From Maribacter polysaccharolyticus (lineage in GTDB: Bacteria > Bacteroidota > Bacteroidia > Flavobacteriales > Flavobacteriaceae), in the NCBI RefSeq assembly GCF_028882255.1, contig NZ_JARBUY010000006.1, forward strand, positions 1 through 42,491: a stretch of 42,491 nucleotides of DNA, given 5' to 3'. A program made the translations under genes and the position numbers. Numbering within the stretch: position 1 is the stretch's first letter; each line of letters opens with the position of its first letter. The notes beneath the pieces were generated by a model. That model saw only the letters and a list, made by a program, of their open reading frames with translations, had not been told where the DNA came from and made no database searches. Positions 23,699 to 32,936 of this stretch are shown in pieces.

Positions 23699-24883
23699 AT
23701 GAACAACCATTTATCCGACAGAATTAACAATATGGCCACTTCGGCCACATTGGCCATGGCTGCAAAAGCCAGGGAATTAAGGGGCCAAGGCAAAGATATC
23801 ATTGGGTTGAGTTTGGGGGAGCCCGATTTCAACATACCCGATTTCATCAAGGATGCCGCCAAAAAGGCCATTGACGAGAATTATAGCAGCTATTCCCCAG
23901 TAGACGGTTACGCCGATTTAAAACAAGCCATTTCCAACAAATTCAAAAGGGACAACGGTCTTGAATATGGATTAAACCAGATCGTGGTTTCCACCGGGGC
24001 CAAACAGTCCTTGGCGAATATCGCCATGGTCATGCTCAACGATGGGGACGAGGTTATCTTACCGGCCCCTTATTGGGTCAGTTATAGCGATATCGTCAAA
24101 CTTGCCGGAGGTGTACCTGTAGAAGTCCCTACTAGCATAGATACCGATTTTAAAATGACCCCTGCCCAGCTCGAAGCTGCCATTACACCAAAAACCAAAA
24201 TGATGTGGTTCAGCTCTCCATGTAACCCAAGTGGCTCGGTGTATAGTGAGGAAGAATTGAAAGGACTGGCAGAAGTCTTGAAAAAACATCCGAATATTTT
24301 TGTCGTTTCCGATGAGATTTACGAACATATCAACTTTAGGGGAGGACACGTAAGTATTGCCGGAATAGAAGGAATGTACGATCGCACCATAACGGTCAAC
24401 GGGGTATCCAAAGCCTTTGCAATGACCGGATGGCGTATCGGGTATATCGGCGGCCCGGAATGGGTGGCCAAAGCCTGTACCAAATTCCAGGGACAAAACA
24501 CCAGTGGCGCCAATGCCATCGCGCAAAGGGCCACGATTACAGCCTTGGAAGCACCGGTCAGCAAGATACAGTTCATGATCGATGAATTCCACAAAAGAAG
24601 GGATTTGGTTCTTGGCCTTTTAGGGGAAATAGAAGGTTTCAACCTCAACATACCTGAAGGGGCATTTTACGTATTCCCCGACATTTCCAGTTTCTTCGGA
24701 AAAACCTTGAATGGCACTAAAATCAATGATGCTTCCGACTTTGCCCTGTATTTATTGGAACATGCAAACGTCGCTACGGTAACCGGGGCAGCCTTCGGAA
24801 ACCCGAACTGCATAAGAATATCCTATGCCGCTTCGGAAGATGAACTGAAGGAAGCCATTTCGAGAATCAAGGCCGTTTTATAA
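23699..24883 (+). CDS. aspC: Class I aspartate aminotransferase (PLP)
   Basis: This 394-residue cytoplasmic enzyme is a fold-type I aminotransferase of the aspartate/prephenate group. The Schiff-base lysine is Lys238 in GVSKAFAMTGWRIGY. Substrate and cofactor motifs include SLGEPDFNIP, STGAKQSLANIAM, PAPYWVSY, SSPCNPSGS and VVSDEIYE; the C-terminal arginine is in NCIRISYAAS. It probably transfers amino groups between aspartate and 2-oxoglutarate, though aromatic or prephenate specificity is possible. A bidirectional terminator separates it from the convergent trkH. Confidence 0.93.
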   Translation: MNNHLSDRINNMATSATLAMAAKARELRGQGKDIIGLSLGEPDFNIPDFIKDAAKKAIDENYSSYSPVDGYADLKQAISNKFKRDNGLEYGLNQIVVSTGAKQSLANIAMVMLNDGDEVILPAPYWVSYSDIVKLAGGVPVEVPTSIDTDFKMTPAQLEAAITPKTKMMWFSSPCNPSGSVYSEEELKGLAEVLKKHPNIFVVSDEIYEHINFRGGHVSIAGIEGMYDRTITVNGVSKAFAMTGWRIGYIGGPEWVAKACTKFQGQNTSGANAIAQRATITALEAPVSKIQFMIDEFHKRRDLVLGLLGEIEGFNLNIPEGAFYVFPDISSFFGKTLNGTKINDASDFALYLLEHANVATVTGAAFGNPNCIRISYAASEDELKEAISRIKAVL

Positions 24884-24905
24884 AATAGAATACAACCGAA
24901 ATAAG

Positions 24906-24931
24906 AAAAACCCGCAATAGCGGGTTTTTTT
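24906..24931. terminator. Bidirectional terminator between aspC and trkH
   Basis: AAAAACCCGC pairs with GCGGGTTTTT around the loop AATA; T-runs follow on both strands, so it can end transcripts from both convergent genes. Confidence 0.85.
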
Positions 24932-24932
24932 A

Positions 24933-26423
24933 TTATACATCCTTCCAAAAATAAGGGGTCAATATAATCAGCACGGTAAACAATTCCAATCTACCCAAGA
25001 GCATCAGAAAACCACACCACCATTTTCCCAACATCGGTAATGCATTAAAATTACTCAGGGGATCGAGGAGACCCAAAGCCGGCCCTACATTACCCAACGA
25101 GGAAGCCGCACCCCCTACCGAAGATTCAAAATCCAATCCTAGGAAACTCAGTCCCAAAGAACCGATTATGAACAACAACATATAGAGTACGAAAAAGGCT
25201 ATTACGTTATAGACGATATGTTCCCTTACCATCTTATTGTTATATCGTACCGGAATCACCGCATTGGAATGCAAGGTCCGCTTAAACTCCAACAATCCAT
25301 TTTTTATAATAAGAAGATGGCGCATGACCTTAATACCCCCTGCCGTTGACCCTGCAGAACCCCCAAGGAAAAACAAACCAAAAAAGAAAACCTTCACAAA
25401 AGGGGTCCATTGGGTAAAATCCGCGGTTACGAATCCGGTGGTCGTAATCACCGATACCACTTGAAAAAGTGAATGCCTAAAAGCACTTTCCGCTTCACCA
25501 TACGGCATGGGGTGATATTCGGATACGGGCACATTCGCTTTAAAATAGACCACCAAGGCCACTATAATCGAGAACATCACGATAAAGCCCGTGTAGAACT
25601 TAAATTCCTCGTCTTTGATGATCCGCTGCACTTTACCCTTAAAAGCAAAATAACTCAGTACAAAATTGCTACCGGCCAAAAACATGAAAAATATGACGAT
25701 ATATTGTATCAATGGTTCATTGTTCCAATGCGCCAAACTTGCATTTTTGGTAGAAAAACCACCCGTGGACAAGGTTGCCAAAGAGTGGTTCAAGGCATCG
25801 AAAAACGACATCCCCGCCAACTTCAACAAAATGGTTTCCGCAATCGTATAACCAAAATAAATAAACCACAATCTTTTTGCCGTATCGGTAATCCTGGGAT
25901 GCAATTTATCGGCACTAGGGCCCGGGGCTTCAGCTGCGAACAATTGCATACCCCCAATACCCAAAAGTGGAAGTATGGCTATGGCCAAAACAATGATCCC
26001 CATTCCGCCGATCCAATGGGTAAAGCTTCTCCATAAAAGAATACCTTCGGGCATGACCTCAATATCGTCCAATATCGTAGCCCCTGTTGTGGTATACCCC
26101 GATATCGTCTCAAAAAATGCATTGGTGACATCGGGTATGGTCCCAGAAAAAAGATAAGGCAACATTCCGGAAAGGGACATTACGATCCAACCGAAAGTCA
26201 CGATGATGTACCCCTCTTTCCGTTTTACCTCTTTTTTATGGTTTCTGGTAAAATACATGGCCGTGATCCCAACGAACATGGTGACAATGGATGCCAAGGC
26301 AATATCCATGGTAGCCCCATCCTTATAGACCCCACTCATTATGGTGGCAAAAAGCATGAACAGGCCATTAAAGAGCAAGAGAAGCCCCATTAAATGGAAT
26401 ATGATTCTAGAATTTAAAGACAT
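24933..26423 (-). CDS. trkH: Trk-type potassium uptake membrane subunit
   Basis: This 496-residue protein forms the K+ pore of the Trk system. Four pore-loop repeats are visible: SGYTTTGATI, LATLSTGGFST, VSVITTTGFVT and SSLGNVGPALG, each with the central glycine of the selectivity filter. The segment GGSAGSTAGGIKVMRHLL is characteristic of TrkH/KtrB. ATG at 26423 is chosen over a TTG at 26444 that overlaps trkA. It begins one nucleotide after the trkA stop, so pore and regulator are translated from one message. K+ entry is likely coupled to ion gradients and gated by TrkA. Confidence 0.96.
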   Translation of the reverse strand: MSLNSRIIFHLMGLLLLFNGLFMLFATIMSGVYKDGATMDIALASIVTMFVGITAMYFTRNHKKEVKRKEGYIIVTFGWIVMSLSGMLPYLFSGTIPDVTNAFFETISGYTTTGATILDDIEVMPEGILLWRSFTHWIGGMGIIVLAIAILPLLGIGGMQLFAAEAPGPSADKLHPRITDTAKRLWFIYFGYTIAETILLKLAGMSFFDALNHSLATLSTGGFSTKNASLAHWNNEPLIQYIVIFFMFLAGSNFVLSYFAFKGKVQRIIKDEEFKFYTGFIVMFSIIVALVVYFKANVPVSEYHPMPYGEAESAFRHSLFQVVSVITTTGFVTADFTQWTPFVKVFFFGLFFLGGSAGSTAGGIKVMRHLLIIKNGLLEFKRTLHSNAVIPVRYNNKMVREHIVYNVIAFFVLYMLLFIIGSLGLSFLGLDFESSVGGAASSLGNVGPALGLLDPLSNFNALPMLGKWWCGFLMLLGRLELFTVLIILTPYFWKDV

Positions 26424-26424
26424 A

Positions 26425-27774
26425 CTAGTGGAATAAACGTTCAATTTTAGGAATGGCCTCGGGCAGACTGCATACCACTACCCTATCCCCCGCCTGTATC
26501 CTAAGTCCGCCAAGGGCTATAATCCCCTTACCGTCCCGCACTATACCGCCGATGGTCGCCTTACGGGGAAAATCGATTTCCCGGATAACCTTACCGGCGA
26601 CCTTTGAAGATGGCTTAACCTCAAACTCCAGAATTTCAGAATTGATGTTGTTAAGCCTCATTAAGGCCACCACCTCCCCTTTACGGATATACCTAAAAAT
26701 ATTGTTCGCGGCCAATAGCTTTTTATTGATCAAGGTATCGATCCCTATGGAGTGCGAAAGTTGAAAATAATCCATATTCTCAACAAGGGCAATGGTCTTC
26801 TTAATGTTCTTTGATTTTGCCACTAGGCAAGACATGATATTGGTTTCGGAATTACCGGTTACGGCAACAAAGGCATCCATGGAATCCAAACTTTCCTCTT
26901 CCAACAATTCAACATTTCGGCCATCCCCGTTTATCACCAAGGCATTGGGCAGTTCATCGGCCAGATCAAAGGCTTTTTCCTTGTTCTTTTCGATAAGCTT
27001 CACATTGAATTTCTTGTCACAGAGTTCACGTGCCGTTTTAAAACCGACCTTACTTCCCCCCAAGATCATGACATTCCTGATTTCCTCTTTCTTCTTATTG
27101 GTCAATTTGTACAATTCATCAACACCCTCGGGGGTAGTAATAAAATAGACTTGATCGCCTTCCTTAAAAACGGTATCCCCTCGGGGGATTACCGTATACT
27201 GTGTCCCCAATCGCTGCAGTGCCAATGGCATAAAATGAAGTTCAGGAAATATCAAGGCGGCCTCTTTCACCATTTTACCGACAAAAGGTGCTTTTTTCTG
27301 CAGTGAGACCCCGATCATGATCAACTCACCCCCTTCAAACTCATAGGTATCGTTAAAAGCGGATTTATTCAACAATAATTGGATCTCTGATGCCGCCAAC
27401 TGTTCGGGGGATATCAATTCGTCGATCCCCAATTCGGAAAAACGGATAAGATCCTTATTGTGGATGAATTCCGTATTGGAAATCCTTGCTATGGTCCGTT
27501 TACACCCCAATTGTTTGGCCAGCATACAAAAGGTAATATTGGTCGTCTCCGAAGAAGTAACCCCGATGACCAATTCCGATTGATGCACTTGAGCCTCCTG
27601 CAATAATGATATCGAGGTCGCATCACCTCTTAACACCTTTATATCCAAATGGTTATCGGCATACATAAGACTCTCTTTCTCCGTATCGATCAGGGTAATA
27701 TTCTGAGATTCGTAAGAGAGTAATTTTGCTAAGTGAAAACCAACTTCACCAGCACCGGCAATAATAATTTTCAT
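26425..27774 (-). CDS. trkA: Trk potassium transporter regulatory subunit (NAD-binding)
   Basis: This 449-residue cytoplasmic protein has two tandem RCK units, each an N-terminal Rossmann domain plus a TrkA-C domain. The first nucleotide loop is GAGEVGFHLA (7-16) and the second is GGSKVGFKTARE (about residue 235 on). TrkA-C parts are near EGDQVYFITTPE and AGDRVVVCS. It binds NADH or ATP and gates the TrkH pore. It is upstream of trkH in a two-gene operon. A possible -7 box, TAATTTTG on the minus strand, lies 126 nt upstream of its start (27908-27901). Confidence 0.96.
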   Translation of the reverse strand: MKIIIAGAGEVGFHLAKLLSYESQNITLIDTEKESLMYADNHLDIKVLRGDATSISLLQEAQVHQSELVIGVTSSETTNITFCMLAKQLGCKRTIARISNTEFIHNKDLIRFSELGIDELISPEQLAASEIQLLLNKSAFNDTYEFEGGELIMIGVSLQKKAPFVGKMVKEAALIFPELHFMPLALQRLGTQYTVIPRGDTVFKEGDQVYFITTPEGVDELYKLTNKKKEEIRNVMILGGSKVGFKTARELCDKKFNVKLIEKNKEKAFDLADELPNALVINGDGRNVELLEEESLDSMDAFVAVTGNSETNIMSCLVAKSKNIKKTIALVENMDYFQLSHSIGIDTLINKKLLAANNIFRYIRKGEVVALMRLNNINSEILEFEVKPSSKVAGKVIREIDFPRKATIGGIVRDGKGIIALGGLRIQAGDRVVVCSLPEAIPKIERLFH

Positions 27775-28003
27775 TGAATTAGATTAGATTTTGCATCCAA
27801 GATTACAGTATCTCAATTGCCTTTCAATATATACATATTCAAGAAGTAGTACACACCTTTAATACAGCTAATTAAATAAATATATGCATAATATGCGGGA
27901 CAAAATTACGTTTTTTTACGTTCTTCCCTAGCGTATATCGGCAATTGTATGGCCTATTGGATGCTTTCCTTACAAAATAAAAGCCATGCTAACCGTCAAT
28001 TCG

Positions 28004-28011
28004 TATCTTTG
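28004..28011 (+). promoter_or_regulatory. -7 element of the menG-porT operon
   Basis: TATCTTTG ends 14 nt before the menG ATG, giving a leader of only some 8-10 nt. No good -33 box is seen. Confidence 0.55.
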
Positions 28012-28025
28012 CCGAAATTTTCTCA

Positions 28026-28754
28026 ATGACCGATAAAGTAACTCCATACAAAGACTCAGCGCTAGGAAAAAAAGAACAGGTAACCCAAATGTTCGATAAA
28101 ATTTCAGGGAATTACGATGGCTTAAACCGCCTCATATCCTTTGGTATCGACATTAAATGGCGTAAGAAAGTAGTCGCCATCCTGAAAAACAAGCATCCGG
28201 AAATCATTTTGGATATCGCCACGGGAACAGGTGACTTGGCCATTAACCTTACAGAGACAGGTGCAAGTAAAATCATCGGATTGGATATTTCCCCGGGAAT
28301 GCTCGAAATAGGCAAGAAAAAAATATCGGATAAGAAGTTGACCCAAACCATTGAAATGGTCGTGGGTGACAGTGAAAACCTCCCTTTCGAGGCCAACACC
28401 TTTGATGCGATCACGGTCGCTTTCGGGGTACGTAATTTCGAGACCTTGGAAAAAGGGCTCGAAGAAATATACCGGGTCTTGAAACCCAATGGCACCTTTG
28501 TGGTTTTGGAAACCTCGGTACCTACCAAAACCCCTTACAAGCAAGGGTACGGATTTTACACAAAGTATATCTTGCCCAAAATCGGTTCTTTATTCTCCAA
28601 AGATGATTCGGCCTATGCGTATTTAAGCAAATCCGCATCAGTTTTCCCACATGGGGAGGCGTTCAACAATATTTTGCATAAAATCGGGTTTATAGATGTA
28701 GTGAACAAACCGCAAACCTTCGGTGTTGCCTCTATTTATGTAGCCACAAAATAA
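28026..28754 (+). CDS. menG: Demethylmenaquinone methyltransferase (UbiE family)
   Basis: This 242-residue SAM enzyme makes the last step of menaquinone synthesis, methylating demethylmenaquinone. Marks are the opening QVTQMFDKISGNYDGLNRLI, then ILDIATGTGDLAI (SAM loop), VVGDSENLPFEANTFDAIT and FGVRNF, and the C-terminal FGVASIYVA. Members of this phylum use menaquinone, so menG fits better than ubiE. porT follows 3 nt later, an arrangement I recall as common in flavobacteria. Confidence 0.95.
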   Translation: MTDKVTPYKDSALGKKEQVTQMFDKISGNYDGLNRLISFGIDIKWRKKVVAILKNKHPEIILDIATGTGDLAINLTETGASKIIGLDISPGMLEIGKKKISDKKLTQTIEMVVGDSENLPFEANTFDAITVAFGVRNFETLEKGLEEIYRVLKPNGTFVVLETSVPTKTPYKQGYGFYTKYILPKIGSLFSKDDSAYAYLSKSASVFPHGEAFNNILHKIGFIDVVNKPQTFGVASIYVATK

Positions 28755-28757
28755 ACT

Positions 28758-29453
28758 ATGAAAAAATTTGTGTTGATCCTGATCGGAATGGCTTCCCTTA
28801 GTCAACCGGCAATGGCCCAATTTAACGAAGACCCGATAATCAACTTGGAGAACGAGGATAAACCCTTTTTGAATTGGGGCTATTTTCTCGGCTTTAACCA
28901 ATACGATTTCAAATTCGATTATAAGGAAGATGCCAAACACATTTTAGTAGACAAATCTTTTGGGTTCAATGTGGGACTGATAGGGGAAATGCGCATCAAT
29001 GATTTTTTGGATGTTCGTTTTGAGCCCGGACTTCTGTACAACACCCGAACTTTGGGTTTCCCTGGTTTCACAGATGAAAGCGATGCCATTAGGGAAGTCA
29101 AATCCACCTACATCAATTTCCCTTTACTTTTAAAAGTAAATACGAAAAGACTGGGCAATTGGAAACCCTTTTTAATAGGAGGCGCCTCTGCCTCGCTGAA
29201 TCTGGGAAGCAATGAAGATAGCTTGGACGACAATTCAAGTGGCACGTTTCGGATGAAAAAAACCGTCTATAATTACGAACTGGGATTCGGTATCGATTTT
29301 TATCTAGAGTACTTTAAGTTCAGTCCATCCATACGGGGCGTTTTCGCCATTACCGACGAACTGGTACCCGATAATGACCCTGACAGTCAATGGACAGGGA
29401 ATATTGCCGGGATGAGGACCCGTGGCCTTTTTGTCAATTTCACCTTTGAATGA
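28758..29453 (+). CDS. porT: Type IX secretion protein PorT/SprT family, outer membrane beta-barrel
   Basis: This 231-residue protein has a signal peptide (MKKFVLILIGMASLSQPAMA then Q) and a predicted eight-stranded barrel of alternating hydrophobic strands, such as FEPGLLYNTRTLGF, INFPLLLKVNTK and FVNFTFE at the C-terminus, which ends in an aromatic plus charged pair. PorT is a component needed for T9SS function in Porphyromonas and Flavobacterium. The assignment rests on size, barrel pattern and position right after menG, which fits the PorT locus; a general OmpA-like barrel is the alternative. Confidence 0.8.
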   Translation: MKKFVLILIGMASLSQPAMAQFNEDPIINLENEDKPFLNWGYFLGFNQYDFKFDYKEDAKHILVDKSFGFNVGLIGEMRINDFLDVRFEPGLLYNTRTLGFPGFTDESDAIREVKSTYINFPLLLKVNTKRLGNWKPFLIGGASASLNLGSNEDSLDDNSSGTFRMKKTVYNYELGFGIDFYLEYFKFSPSIRGVFAITDELVPDNDPDSQWTGNIAGMRTRGLFVNFTFE

Positions 29454-29523
29454 TCAGATGATCGGACTATACTGGATCTATTGAACCCCTTGTTGACCTT
29501 AGCGCATTTTCACCCCAATCCGC

Positions 29524-30252
29524 TCATTTCCCAACCCTTCGGATTTCGTTTAAAAAAATAGCCGTGGCCGTGGCAACATTGAGACTTTCGGTTTCCCTAC
29601 TGCCAAATTGGGGGATACTGATTTTTTGATCCACCAAATTTTCAATTGCCTTCGAAATACCATTGGCTTCATTCCCCATAACCAAAATCCCCTTTTCAGG
29701 CATTTTTTCGGTATGTACGTCCGCTCCGTCCATAAAAGTACCATAGACCGGCAATGATGAAGCTTTTATGAATTGGATCAAATCGGTGTACACGATATCC
29801 ACCCTGGTAATAGAGCCCATGGTAGCCTGCAACACTTTGGGATTATAGCAGTCGACGGTGTTTTCCGAGCAGACCAATTGCTTTATCCCAAACCAATCAC
29901 AAAGTCTTATGATGGTCCCTAAATTTCCCGGGTCACGAACATCATCCAAGGCCAGGATCCACCCTTGGTCCTTGATCGTTTTTATTTCAGGGAACTTAAA
30001 TACCCCAAGTACCTTATTCGGATTCTTTAGACTGCTCATCCTAAGTAGATCAGGCTCTGAAATCAATTCGATATCGATCTGATCGGTAGTTATCGTTCCT
30101 TCGGCAATGGCATATACCTTATGGGGTTCAAAACTGGAGTCCAATAGCTCCTGAACCGTTTTTATACCTTCGACCACAAACATCCTATGTTGATTTCGGT
30201 ACTTTTTTTGTTGCAGGCTTTTTATAAATTTTATTTGGCTTTTTCCAACCAT
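29524..30252 (-). CDS. SpoU/TrmH-family RNA 2'-O-methyltransferase
   Basis: This 242-residue enzyme has an N-terminal substrate-binding domain (about residues 1-85, RMFVVEGIKTVQELLDS) and a C-terminal SPOUT knot. Knot motifs are ALDDVRDPGNLGTIIRLCDW, LVMGNEANGIS and SIPQFGSRETESLNVATATAI. It methylates ribose 2'-OH on rRNA or tRNA; similar to RlmB, but the exact target is not readable. It is divergent from tamL, with only 24 nt between the two start codons, so the promoters must overlap. Confidence 0.9.
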   Translation of the reverse strand: MVGKSQIKFIKSLQQKKYRNQHRMFVVEGIKTVQELLDSSFEPHKVYAIAEGTITTDQIDIELISEPDLLRMSSLKNPNKVLGVFKFPEIKTIKDQGWILALDDVRDPGNLGTIIRLCDWFGIKQLVCSENTVDCYNPKVLQATMGSITRVDIVYTDLIQFIKASSLPVYGTFMDGADVHTEKMPEKGILVMGNEANGISKAIENLVDQKISIPQFGSRETESLNVATATAIFLNEIRRVGK

Positions 30253-30262
30253 TGAAATAATG

Positions 30263-30270
30263 TATTTTTG
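30263..30270 (+). promoter_or_regulatory. -7 element immediately before tamL
   Basis: TATTTTTG (TAnnTTTG) ends 6 nt before the ATG at 30277, predicting an mRNA with essentially no leader. Confidence 0.5.
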
Positions 30271-30276
30271 ATTCCT

Positions 30277-32877
30277 ATGAGGATAGTGTTTCGTTTTAAA
30301 AACCCCAGCGCTAAAATAAGCTTATTATTTCTTGTCGTCACACTTGCCTCATGCAATACCTTGAAGCGCGTGGGGGAAAACGAACTTCTCCTGACCGGGA
30401 ACAGTGTTCATGCGGATGGCAAGAGCGTGAGTTCGGAAGAGATCCACAGTCTTATCATCCAAAACCCAAACAGCACCCTGTTGGGTTACCCGCTCCGATT
30501 GAACCTTTATAATCTCGCGAAACAAAATCCCGATTCTTCCTTTCAAAATTGGTTATTAAAAAAGGAAAAGAGAAAGGAACGACTGGTAAAATTACTCTCG
30601 GAAAAGCAGGTAGAAAGACTGGGGGAATCCTTTTGGGTAAAAGGAATGAGCGAATGGCTGAAAAAAATCGGTGAACCCCCCACCATCATCGACACTTCGA
30701 ACACCAGAAGATCACTGGAAAGACTAAAGGCCTATTACAGCAGTAAGGGCTACTTCAACAACAACACCACCTATAAAATCGACACCTTAAAACGGGCAAA
30801 AAGAGGTGAAGTCGACTATCGGATCACTTTGGGAAATCCTTATATGATCGATACCATATCGAATAAAATCGCTTCGAAAGTCGTTGATTCCATTTATCAA
30901 TTGCATAAAACGGAATCACTTATAAAAGCGGGGGAACAATTTGACTTGGTCAATTTTGAGAATGAACGCCAACGATTGACTTCCATTTTCAGGAATTCCG
31001 GAATTCGGAATTTTCAGGAGAGCTCGATCAACTACGCCATAACCCGTGACTCTACCAAAGCAGGAAACGACCAGGATATGAGTGTTGACCTGAACATCGA
31101 CAATCTACGACTCAGAAGCAACAATGAAATGACCACTTCTGAATACAAGATCGAAACGATGAAAAACATAAACATTTATACCGATTTTATTCCTGCAGAA
31201 GAAGATCAAAAATACAATTCGGTTGAATATGAAGGGTACACCATCCACTATAAAGTTGAATTGGGAATTAAACCGAAAACCCTGGCAGATGCCATATTTT
31301 TTGAAAAGGACAGTATTTACAGGGAATTGAACAGATCCAGGACCTATCGACAGATTACGAACCTGAATGTTTTCAAATACCCATCCATTGCCTTTGAGAC
31401 CGATAGTGCCCAGACAGGGCTTACAGCGAACATTTATTTGACCGAAAAGCCAAAATACCAATTGGGAATGGATACCGACGTATCCCATTCCAACATTCAA
31501 CAGATCGGCTTGGCGTTCAGTCCGTCCTTACAGGCTAGAAATCTATTTAAAGGGGGCGAAAACCTAAGTTTAACGGGCAGGTTCAATGTGGGGTCGTCCA
31601 ACGATGAAAGCGTGACCGCCACCGACAATCGGTTTTTCAATCTATACGAGTTTGGTGCCGATATCAACTTGACCTTCCCGAGAATATGGTTTCCATTCGT
31701 AAATACGGGCAAACTCATCCCCAATTACACCTTACCACAGACCAGTCTCTCCCTTGGGACCACTCTCCAGAAAAACATCGGATTGGACAAACAGACCTTT
31801 AATAGTGTTTTAGGATATAAATGGTCACCAACCGATTTCAAAAAACATTCGTTAGAACTGCTTAACGTGCAATTCGTGCGCAATGTAAACCCCGAAAGGT
31901 TTTTCTCTGTATACGAAAGCACCTATGAATCCCTTGACGAAATAGCCGATGATTATGAGTCTGAAGAGGCATTGTACGGTTATTACGAGATTGATGATGA
32001 TGAAACCGACCCGTCATTGACCATCCCCGATGGCACCACAGGATTTACCAACGCCATTCTGAGCGGGGCAGTAGTGGCCACTGAGGATGATTATGACGAC
32101 GTGAAAAGCATAGAAGAAAAAAGAATTCGACTTACTGAGGACAATCTTATTTTCGCCACGAATTACACCTTTAACACCAATAACAAAAACGGGATTACCG
32201 ACAATAGTTTCCATAGCTTTCGCTGGAAACTCGAAAGTGCCGGGAATTTTCTTTCGGTTTTGTCCAACGTTGTTCCTTTTAACGAGGACAGCGATGGTGA
32301 TTTATTGGTTTTCAGCGTCCCTTTTTCCCAATACCTCAAAACGGAATTCGACTATATAAAATACTGGGACCTAAGGCGCTCCAAGGTTTTGGCCTTTAGA
32401 AGTTTCTTTGGCATAGCCGTCCCTTATGGCAACTCGGACAACATCCCTTTTGTACGAAGTTATTTTGCCGGGGGATCAAATGACAATAGGGCCTGGAACC
32501 CATATTCCCTGGGACCTGGAAAATCAGATGAGACCAGTGATTTCAATGAGGCCAACTTAAAAATAGCCTTGAATCTGGAATATCGGTTTCCTGTTGTAGG
32601 CGATCTTAAAGGGGCTCTTTTTGCCGATGTGGGCAATATATGGAACGTCTTCGACAGCGAGGACGACCCCGATAAGGTCTTCAAAGGCATTGACTCCTTG
32701 GCAGACATTGCCTTGGGTACCGGATTCGGTATTCGCTACGACTTTACCTATTTCTTGATCAGGGTTGATTTGGGCTTTAAAACCTACAATCCTGCGGAAG
32801 AAATTTCCAAAAGATGGTTCAGGGACTATAATTTTGCCAATTCAGTGCTACAAATAGGGATAAACTATCCATTTTAG
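30277..32877 (+). CDS. tamL: TamL-type BamA/TamA family outer membrane lipoprotein
   Basis: This 866-residue protein of the Omp85 superfamily starts with a lipoprotein signal; the lipobox is TLASC with the lipidated Cys26. An N-terminal region of POTRA-like domains spans about residues 30-390, for instance LERLKAYYSSKGYFNNNTTY. The C-terminal 16-stranded barrel follows, with SYFAGGSNDNRAWNPYSLGP (the Omp85 loop motif region) and a final aromatic residue (GINYPF). A strongly acidic insertion lies in the barrel around residues 540-610 (ESEEALYGYYEIDDDETDP). Lipid-anchored TamA homologues of this group are called TamL and are thought to act with TamB in moving lipids or proteins to the outer membrane. 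ATG at 30277 is preferred to a TTG at 30268, which lies in the promoter box. Confidence 0.88.
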   Translation: MRIVFRFKNPSAKISLLFLVVTLASCNTLKRVGENELLLTGNSVHADGKSVSSEEIHSLIIQNPNSTLLGYPLRLNLYNLAKQNPDSSFQNWLLKKEKRKERLVKLLSEKQVERLGESFWVKGMSEWLKKIGEPPTIIDTSNTRRSLERLKAYYSSKGYFNNNTTYKIDTLKRAKRGEVDYRITLGNPYMIDTISNKIASKVVDSIYQLHKTESLIKAGEQFDLVNFENERQRLTSIFRNSGIRNFQESSINYAITRDSTKAGNDQDMSVDLNIDNLRLRSNNEMTTSEYKIETMKNINIYTDFIPAEEDQKYNSVEYEGYTIHYKVELGIKPKTLADAIFFEKDSIYRELNRSRTYRQITNLNVFKYPSIAFETDSAQTGLTANIYLTEKPKYQLGMDTDVSHSNIQQIGLAFSPSLQARNLFKGGENLSLTGRFNVGSSNDESVTATDNRFFNLYEFGADINLTFPRIWFPFVNTGKLIPNYTLPQTSLSLGTTLQKNIGLDKQTFNSVLGYKWSPTDFKKHSLELLNVQFVRNVNPERFFSVYESTYESLDEIADDYESEEALYGYYEIDDDETDPSLTIPDGTTGFTNAILSGAVVATEDDYDDVKSIEEKRIRLTEDNLIFATNYTFNTNNKNGITDNSFHSFRWKLESAGNFLSVLSNVVPFNEDSDGDLLVFSVPFSQYLKTEFDYIKYWDLRRSKVLAFRSFFGIAVPYGNSDNIPFVRSYFAGGSNDNRAWNPYSLGPGKSDETSDFNEANLKIALNLEYRFPVVGDLKGALFADVGNIWNVFDSEDDPDKVFKGIDSLADIALGTGFGIRYDFTYFLIRVDLGFKTYNPAEEISKRWFRDYNFANSVLQIGINYPF

Positions 32878-32891
32878 ACCTAATAATTTAT

Positions 32892-32899
32892 TACTTTTG
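32892..32899 (+). promoter_or_regulatory. -7 element of fbaA-accD
   Basis: TACTTTTG fits TAnnTTTG, 37 nt before the fbaA ATG. The leader after it is A- and T-rich. Confidence 0.5.
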
Positions 32900-32936
32900 T
32901 ACTTCACTTTTTAAGAAATCTAAATACAATATAATT

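Noticed and set aside
24059-24592. 177-codon minus-strand frame opposite the aminotransferase
   Set aside because: The plus-strand gene carries the full set of PLP motifs through this stretch.
25473-26036. 187-codon plus-strand frame opposite trkH
   Set aside because: Its composition (many His, Arg and Tyr without pattern) is that of an antisense shadow; trkH is complete with all four pore loops.
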